From Limisphaera sp026417315 (lineage in GTDB: Bacteria > Verrucomicrobiota > Verrucomicrobiia > Limisphaerales > Limisphaeraceae), in assembly GCF_049537125.1 (NCBI RefSeq), contig NZ_JBMVQY010000006.1:1-64000 (forward strand): 64,000 nt of DNA. Direction: 5' to 3'. Position numbers and translations under genes: made by a program. Within the stretch, counting starts at the first letter, position 1. Each line of letters starts with the position of its first letter. Positions 57,212 through 64,000 of this stretch are shown here, one piece after another. Below the pieces are notes generated by a model. That model was not told the DNA's origin. It searched no databases and saw nothing but the letters and a program-made list of their open reading frames with translations.

Positions 57212-57213
57212 CG

Positions 57214-57801
57214 ATGGGCGTGCTCACGATTGCTCCAGAAGGCCCGGCCCTGCAGGAGGGGGAAACGCGGGCTCCGGAAGCCCTGCGAGCCTGGTTCTGC
57301 CTCCGTTCCCAGCCGAAACGAGAGCACCTGGCCGCGGGGCACCTGCGACAACTGCCCGCGGTGGAAGTGTTCCTGCCGCGGATCCGGTTCCGCCGCGTGA
57401 CGCGTCGTGGAGCCGTCTGGGTGACGGAGGCGCTGTTTCCCAACTACTTGTTTGCGTGTTTCGATTGGCAGTCGCAGCTTCGGGCCGTTCAGTACTGTCC
57501 GGGGGTCGCCGGTGTGGTTCATTTCGGCCGGCGCTGGCCCACGATTCCGGTGGCCGTGATCGAGGATCTGCGACAGCGTCTGGGGCCGGAGGAGCTGCGT
57601 GAGATTGAACAACCCCTGCTGCCCGGAGACGCTGCCCGCATCATGCGCGGGCCCTTGGAAGGTCTGGAGGGGGTGGTCACCCGGGTCTTGCCGGCTCGAC
57701 AACGGGTGCGGGTGCTGCTGGAGTTTTTGGGCCGTCAGGTGAGCGTAGAGATGGCCCTGGACCAGGTGGCGCCCTGCGTGGATCTGCGGCGTCGGTGGTA
57801 A
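57214..57801 (+). CDS. NusG-like (RfaH/UpxY-type) transcription elongation factor
   Basis: A 195-residue NusG paralogue. The NGN domain spans about residues 24-125 (AWFCLRSQPKREHLAAGHLRQL, VEVFLPRIRF, EALFPNYLFACFDW, PGVAGVVHFG). The C-terminal KOW domain has GDAARIMRGPLEGLEGVV and RVRVLLEFLGRQVSVEM. Such specialised factors act on long polysaccharide operons to prevent premature termination. It starts 2 bases after the kinase stop, so here it is encoded at the operon's end or before further genes now absent. The core nusG should be elsewhere. Confidence 0.9.
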   Translation: MGVLTIAPEGPALQEGETRAPEALRAWFCLRSQPKREHLAAGHLRQLPAVEVFLPRIRFRRVTRRGAVWVTEALFPNYLFACFDWQSQLRAVQYCPGVAGVVHFGRRWPTIPVAVIEDLRQRLGPEELREIEQPLLPGDAARIMRGPLEGLEGVVTRVLPARQRVRVLLEFLGRQVSVEMALDQVAPCVDLRRRW

Positions 57802-57874
57802 ACACCGGGAGCGGGCGTGGTTTCCCGGCCCGCAATGCGGGGCTTGTATGCGGTGGCAATCACGCCGACGGCTC

Positions 57875-58780
57875 TCAGGGGGTCGGGCTTGTGCCTTGGA
57901 GGTCCGCTTCCAAGTTCCTCAAAAACTCTTCGACAGCAGCGGTGATGCGCTCGGTGTCGGTCAGAGATTCATTGTGATCCCCCCGCAGCTCCCGGAGCCA
58001 CTTGCGACCGGGCGCGGCCGCGAAGTTGGCTTCCGCGTGATGATAGCGGACCAGGGAATCCTCGCGGCTGTGAAGGATGAGGACGGGTACCTGGATTTGC
58101 CGGAGATGGGCCCGGGTGTCGTAGCGGGTGCGTGCCAACCACCGAACCGGGAGCCACGGATACAGCTCGCTGCCGATGTCCGGGATGCTGGTAAACGCCC
58201 CCAACAGAATCAGACCGCCCACGGGCACCTCGGTGGCCAGATGAGCGGCGATGGCACCGCCCAGAGATTCGCCCACGGCCACGATGTGCCCGGGTGGATG
58301 ACCCCGGCCGCGGAGCCACTCGTAAGCCGCGCGGGCGTCCCGGTAGGTACCGGTTTCGCTTGGACGCCCCTCACTGCGTCCGTAACCGCGGTAGTCAAAC
58401 AGGAGAACCGCCGCGCCCGTCTGGAGCAGTGCCCCGGCCAGGTCCAACCGGTGGCTGATGTTCCCGCCGTTGCCGTGACAGACCAGCATCGCCCAAGAGG
58501 CCCGCGGCGAGTGCGGATCCGCGGGGAAATACCAGCCGTGGAGGCGCAGTCCGTCCGGGGTGCGCAGCTCCAGTTCCTCCACCGGCCGCCCCAGTTCCCG
58601 TCCGCTGGCTTCCAGCGTGCGGGTGGGAAAGTAGATTTGCCGATGTTCGAACCACCGGAGCATCCCCCAGAGCAAAACGAGAAGCAGAAGCCACCGCAAC
58701 ACGGTTTTCGCACGGCGGAGGGCAGGGGCCGGAGGCGGTTGCGGGGCTGCCTCTGGATGGCGGCCGGGGCGTGCGGACAT
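57875..58780 (-). CDS. alpha/beta hydrolase with N-terminal membrane anchor
   Basis: A 301-residue hydrolase. A helix at about residues 27-45 (VLRWLLLLVLLWGMLRWF) anchors it, with the catalytic domain probably in the periplasm or cytoplasm. The nucleophile is in VGESLGGA, the acid in HSREDSLV and the histidine in GDHNE; CHGNGGN forms the oxyanion loop and YRGYGRSEGRPSE follows. This is the BEM46/YfhR-like pattern. The substrate is unknown. It converges with the exopolysaccharide operon and lies 42 bases after the carB half gene on its strand. Confidence 0.88.
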   Translation of the reverse strand: MSARPGRHPEAAPQPPPAPALRRAKTVLRWLLLLVLLWGMLRWFEHRQIYFPTRTLEASGRELGRPVEELELRTPDGLRLHGWYFPADPHSPRASWAMLVCHGNGGNISHRLDLAGALLQTGAAVLLFDYRGYGRSEGRPSETGTYRDARAAYEWLRGRGHPPGHIVAVGESLGGAIAAHLATEVPVGGLILLGAFTSIPDIGSELYPWLPVRWLARTRYDTRAHLRQIQVPVLILHSREDSLVRYHHAEANFAAAPGRKWLRELRGDHNESLTDTERITAAVEEFLRNLEADLQGTSPTP

Positions 58781-58822
58781 GGGAGCCGTGGGCGCGACGC
58801 CTGGATGGCTGCCCGGCGGGAC

Positions 58823-60388
<1,566 letters not shown>

Positions 60389-61090
60389 AGGCAGGCCGCA
60401 GTTAAGCCGAAACCGCTGCGTTTGTCAGGGCCAGAATCGCAATTCCGGCAAACCGGATCCGGGATTACAGGACTGAAAAGGCCGCCCCGCGGTTCTGTGG
60501 GCGCGGGGACCGGCAGGGCCGGAGCCAACAAGGCCTTTTCCTGCAGGCATTTGCCGTAGTGCGCATGAGAAGCCCCTTTTCCGCAGAGAGCGTGGAAGGG
60601 GTGAATGGGCACGGACAACCGGGCGCATCCTGATCCTATCGGGAGGTTGTAGGCAGCAAGATGTGCCGGAGTCGGGAAAGATTCGAGGGGATCCCGTCCC
60701 CCGAGCTGTTGCCCGGGTTGAGTTCCGGCTTCGAAGGAGCAGCCGTGGATTTTGCGGCCTTTTGGGGCGGTTGGGACGGTCGTGGTTCAAGAATCGCTGC
60801 GAAGGGGCAAGTTCGGCCGAGGCGTGGTCAGGGCTGGCGAAGCCTTCGCGGTCGGTGAACTCTTCGTGGACAGGGCGATGGAGGTACCGAAGCCGCTCTG
60901 CCGGGTGGGGTGTCCGGGCGGGAGGTGGCGGCGTTTGAGTCCGGGAACGCAGCCGGGGTCGGGGGCAGGCGCCGTGGGCGGGGCGGCTCTGGAGCTCGAG
61001 CACCGGGCGAGCCCGCTGCTGCCTGTGTTTGCAGTGGCGCTTGCAAATCGGCGTTGCGTTGCGACCGCGAGCCGCGGCAAGTTCTTGCGC
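60389..61090. other. 700-base divergent region, no gene seen
   Basis: Between the divergent carB half gene and leuD. The leuD frame is open leftward to 60752 but without homology. No T-box or leader peptide is recognised. Confidence 0.45.
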
Positions 61091-61651
61091 ATGACGAGTG
61101 TAATCACAGGACCGGTGTATGTCGTGGGGGACAACATCGATACGGACCAGATCATTCCGGCCCAGTATCTGAACCTGGTGCCCACGATCCCGGAAGAGTA
61201 CGAGAAGCTTGGCAGTTACGCACTGAGCGGGTTGCCCGAGTCGCTGTATCCCGTGCGCTACGTGCGGCCGGGGGCCCTGGACAGCGAGTACCCCATTGTC
61301 GTGGCGGGCCGCAACTTCGGCTGCGGCAGTTCGCGGGAACACGCACCGATTGCGTTGGGCTCGGCCGGATGCCGCGTGGTCCTGGCGGAAAGTTTTGCCC
61401 GGATTTTCTTTCGGAATTGCGTCGCCACGGGGGAGCTGTACCCGTGTGAACTGGTGGAGCGGTTGTGCGACCGGCTCCGCACGGGAGATGTGGTGACCGT
61501 CAACCTGGACGAGCTCACGGTTACCGAGGTCGCCACGGGCCAGGTACACCGGATCAAGCCCCTTGGCGATGTCCGGCCGGTCATTGACGCAGGAGGGCTT
61601 TTCAACTACGCAAGGAAAACCGGCATGATCGCGAGCAATCCCGGGTGCTGA
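61091..61651 (+). CDS. leuD: 3-isopropylmalate dehydratase small subunit (short form)
   Basis: A 186-residue swivel subunit of the aconitase family that with LeuC isomerises isopropylmalate in leucine synthesis. It has VVGDNIDTDQIIPAQYL, VAGRNFGCGSSREHAPIAL, ESFARIFFRNCVATGELYP and RPVIDAGGLFNYARK. This is the short archaeal/plant-like form rather than the 200-residue enterobacterial one. leuC is not adjacent, and a related short-chain dehydratase specificity cannot be excluded. ATG 61091 is where homology begins. Confidence 0.88.
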   Translation: MTSVITGPVYVVGDNIDTDQIIPAQYLNLVPTIPEEYEKLGSYALSGLPESLYPVRYVRPGALDSEYPIVVAGRNFGCGSSREHAPIALGSAGCRVVLAESFARIFFRNCVATGELYPCELVERLCDRLRTGDVVTVNLDELTVTEVATGQVHRIKPLGDVRPVIDAGGLFNYARKTGMIASNPGC

Positions 61652-61726
61652 TTTGCGCCGCAGCGCATGTCACGGACATGCCGACCGGTCGGCCGCGACT
61701 CACCAAACTGGTCATTTCTGGAAGCC

Positions 61727-63613
61727 ATGTCGGAAGAACAAGCGATCGTTGCTCCCCAGGGCACGGAGCGCAAAACTCTGGATGAGCGGGCCCGAATGTC
61801 GGAGCTGGAACGGCTGCGTCATTCGTGCGCCCATGTCATGGCCACGGCGATTCTTCGGCTTTGGCCGGACGCGCAATTCGCCTACGGACCGCCCGTCGAG
61901 AACGGTTTCTATTATGATTTGGAATGTTCCCATCGCATCACGCCCGAGGACTTTCCGAGGATCGAGGCGGAGATGCGGAAAGAAATCGAGGCCAATCATC
62001 CCTTCGAGCGGATCGAGGTCACGCGGGAACAGGCCATTCGGGATGCGCAAAGCGGGCGGCTGGGGGCGTTGAGCGAGCGGCCCGGACAGCCCAGTCGGTA
62101 CAAACTGGATCTGATCCAGCAGATTCCGGAGGGTGAGCCCATCACCTATTATCGAAACGGCGATTTTGTGGACCTTTGTGCCGGGCCGCACGTGGCTTCC
62201 ACGGGCCAGATCGGCGCCTTCAAACTCACCGGGGTGGCCAGTGCGTATTACAAGGGGGATGCCCGCAATCCCCAGCTCCAGCGCATCTACGGCACGGCGT
62301 TTTTCACGCAGGAGGAACTGGAGCAGTACTTTGCCATGCTCGAGGAGGCCCGCAAGCGGGACCATCGCAAGCTCGGTCAGGAGCTTGGTTTGTTTGTATT
62401 GGACCCCGATTACGTGGGACCGGGTCTGCCGCTGTGGCTGCCCAAGGGGGCGGTGCTTTGCGAGGAACTGGAAAAGCTGGCCAAGGAAACCGAGTTCCGC
62501 GCCGGTTACGTGCGGGTGAAAACGCCGCATGTGGCCCGCGAAAAAATGTACGTGACCTCCGGCCATTTGCCGTACTACGCAGACAGCATGTTCCCGCCGA
62601 TGGAACTGGGGGACGAAGGCGAGCCGGGCGGCCAGGAGACCTCTCCGCGGGTGCGGTACTACCTCAAGGCGATGAATTGTCCGCACCATCATCGCATCTT
62701 CGCCGCCGAGCCCCGCAGCTACCGGGACCTGCCGTTGCGGTTGGCCGAATACGGCACCTGCTACCGCTACGAGCAGAGCGGGGAACTTTTCGGCCTGATG
62801 CGCGTCCGCTGCCTGAACATGAACGACGCGCACATCTACTGCACGCCGGAGCAGTTCGCCGAGGAGTTCAACGCGGTGAACCAGATGTACCTGGAGTACT
62901 TCAAGATTTTTGGCATTCAACGGTACGTGATGCGCTTCAGCACCCATGACCCGGCCCGGCTGGGCGAGAAATACGTGAACGAGCCCGAACTGTGGCGTCA
63001 GACGGAGGACATGGTGCGTCAGGTGCTCAAGGATTCGGGCATTCCGTATGTCGAAGTGCCCAACGAGGCGGCGTTTTACGGTCCGAAAATCGATGTGCAG
63101 GTCTGGAGCGTGATCGGACGCGAATTCACTTTGGCCACCAACCAGGTGGACTTTGCCGTGCCGAAGCGGTTCGGCCTGGTCTATCGGGACCGCGACAACA
63201 CCGACAAGACACCGCTCTGCATTCATCGGGCGCCGTTGGGCACGCACGAGCGGTTCATCGGGTTTCTCATCGAGCATTATGCCGGCAACTTTCCGCTGTG
63301 GTTGTCGCCGGAGCAGGTCCGGGTGTTGACGGTGAACGACGACGCGGCCCTGCGGGAGTACGCCGAGTCCATTGTGCGCGAACTGCGCGACCATTTTGTA
63401 CGGGTGAGCGCGGATTACGAGCCGGTGCCGATCCGGGCCAAGATTGCCGCGGCCGAGGCGGCGCACGTGCACACCATGCTGGTGGTGGGGCCGCGGGATC
63501 GGGCGGCGGGCCAGGTCAGCGTCCGAGTGCACGGTCGGGGAAACCTGGGCGCCCGACCGAAGGCGGAGGTGATCGCGGACATTCTGGCCGCGATCCGCGA
63601 GCGAAGGCCGTGA
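61727..63613 (+). CDS. thrS: threonyl-tRNA synthetase without TGS domain
   Basis: A 628-residue class II synthetase. Homology begins at the editing domain (LRHSCAHVMA, LCAGPH), only about 25 residues after the start, so the N-terminal TGS domain of E. coli ThrS is missing. The catalytic core has KAMNCPHHH and the zinc ligands Cys, His (NDAHIYC) and His (LGTHERF). Motif 2 lies in YGTCYRYEQSGELFGLMRVR. The anticodon-binding domain is at the end (VRVLTVNDDAALREYAESIV). An insertion (LGDEGEPGGQETS) precedes KAMNCP. ATG 61727 is preferred to the longer frame. It lies 75 bases after leuD. Confidence 0.95.
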   Translation: MSEEQAIVAPQGTERKTLDERARMSELERLRHSCAHVMATAILRLWPDAQFAYGPPVENGFYYDLECSHRITPEDFPRIEAEMRKEIEANHPFERIEVTREQAIRDAQSGRLGALSERPGQPSRYKLDLIQQIPEGEPITYYRNGDFVDLCAGPHVASTGQIGAFKLTGVASAYYKGDARNPQLQRIYGTAFFTQEELEQYFAMLEEARKRDHRKLGQELGLFVLDPDYVGPGLPLWLPKGAVLCEELEKLAKETEFRAGYVRVKTPHVAREKMYVTSGHLPYYADSMFPPMELGDEGEPGGQETSPRVRYYLKAMNCPHHHRIFAAEPRSYRDLPLRLAEYGTCYRYEQSGELFGLMRVRCLNMNDAHIYCTPEQFAEEFNAVNQMYLEYFKIFGIQRYVMRFSTHDPARLGEKYVNEPELWRQTEDMVRQVLKDSGIPYVEVPNEAAFYGPKIDVQVWSVIGREFTLATNQVDFAVPKRFGLVYRDRDNTDKTPLCIHRAPLGTHERFIGFLIEHYAGNFPLWLSPEQVRVLTVNDDAALREYAESIVRELRDHFVRVSADYEPVPIRAKIAAAEAAHVHTMLVVGPRDRAAGQVSVRVHGRGNLGARPKAEVIADILAAIRERRP

Positions 63614-63713
63614 GGGCTCGGCACCCCGTGAGGCCCGGGCCGTCTGCTTCCGGTTGGCTGGAGACCGCGGCGAGGGGGGGGAGCCCGTTGGTCGCTCCGA
63701 TCCAGCGGGGTTC

Positions 63714-64000
63714 TCAGGGATCGATGATGGCCTCCTGGGCGGGGTTGACCACCCAGTAGCCGATCTCCCAGTGGGGATCGTTGTCGTTGTTCCACCGGGC
63801 CCGCCACAGGCCGTTTCTGGGGTTGATCACATCGGCGCGTTTGGGGCTTTCTGCGTGGCCGTCGGCAAACAGGATGACCGTGCGCCGATTGTGGCGGTTG
63901 GAGGGCCACTCGAGCGGATTTTTCGGATCGATGTTGCCGTCGAAGCTCCCATCCGGCTTGCTGTCGCCCAGCATGATCATCTCGGCGGGCTTGCGTACGG
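63714..64000 (-). CDS. H-X9-DG (DUF1559-like) prepilin-related protein, C-terminal end
   Basis: The frame runs off the window, so only about 95 C-terminal residues are visible. MIMLGDSKP and HNRRTVILFADGHAES give the H-x9-DG motif that ends many type II-secretion pseudopilin-like proteins of Planctomycetes and Verrucomicrobia. The N-terminal prepilin signal would lie outside. It converges with thrS. These proteins are numerous in such genomes and their function is unknown; they might use the secretion machine encoded at 39-46 kb. Confidence 0.82.
   Translation of the reverse strand, partial: VRKPAEMIMLGDSKPDGSFDGNIDPKNPLEWPSNRHNRRTVILFADGHAESPKRADVINPRNGLWRARWNNDNDPHWEIGYWVVNPAQEAIIDP

Noticed and set aside
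60663..61090. N-terminal extension of leuD
   Set aside because: The frame is open but the family N-terminus begins at 61091; the upstream residues are compositional.

Overview
The window is GC-rich chromosomal DNA (roughly two thirds G+C by eye) from a Gram-negative bacterium. VPDGG-type PEP-CTERM proteins, H-X9-DG prepilin-like proteins, Rhs cassettes and a carB split into two genes together point to Verrucomicrobiota, perhaps the Pedosphaera/Limisphaera group. That placement is inference: there is no rRNA gene here. Coding is dense and operonic over most of the window, but several 0.3-1.2 kb stretches hold no convincing gene.

Layout. 1-5860: an array of Rhs C-terminal cassettes (one cut by the window edge, one intact with an HExxH domain, one decayed), each followed by a small putative immunity gene. 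5861-7735: mostly non-coding, with tRNA-Gly(CCC) and its promoter. 7736-17770: housekeeping genes (cutA, GNAT acetyltransferase, accA, phosphomannose isomerase, small membrane protein, amino-acid permease, a eukaryotic-type hisA, an FHA/zinc-finger/membrane protein on the minus strand, ruvB). 17880-20540: two paralogous PEP-CTERM genes on the minus strand, each with its own sigma54-like promoter, far-upstream conserved block and near-identical terminator. 21548-28065: a six-gene minus-strand operon hdrC-hdrB-hdrA-mvhD-mvhG-mvhA, a complete heterodisulfide reductase/[NiFe]-hydrogenase electron-bifurcating set. 28287-35669: rhaM, a large soluble hybrid histidine kinase, addB.

35821-39060: the C-terminal half of carB, then purD on the opposite strand. 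39436-46341: a tightly overlapping operon for a type IV pilus or type II secretion machine (secretin, fused PilM/PilN, PilO-, PilP- and PilB-like proteins). 46716-51827 (minus): purA-uppS, and a polyprenyl synthase - ECF sigma - membrane protein cluster. 53083-57801: an exopolysaccharide export operon (outer-membrane barrel, Wza-like, Wzc-like tyrosine kinase, NusG-like factor). 57875-64000: alpha/beta hydrolase, the N-terminal half of carB (about 21 kb from its partner, opposite strand), leuD, thrS without a TGS domain, and the start of an H-X9-DG protein cut by the window end.

How the parts work together. The Hdr/Mvh set would let the cell take up H2 and split its electrons between ferredoxin and a disulfide acceptor. 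The PEP-CTERM proteins would be sorted to the cell surface by an exosortase not seen here, a system often found with exopolysaccharide loci like the one at 53-58 kb. The Rhs cassettes look like a contact-dependent effector array with displaced tips. The most interesting signals are the bacterial HdrCBA-MvhDGA operon, the paired sigma54-like PEP-CTERM promoters, the eukaryotic-type HisA and the dispersed split carB.
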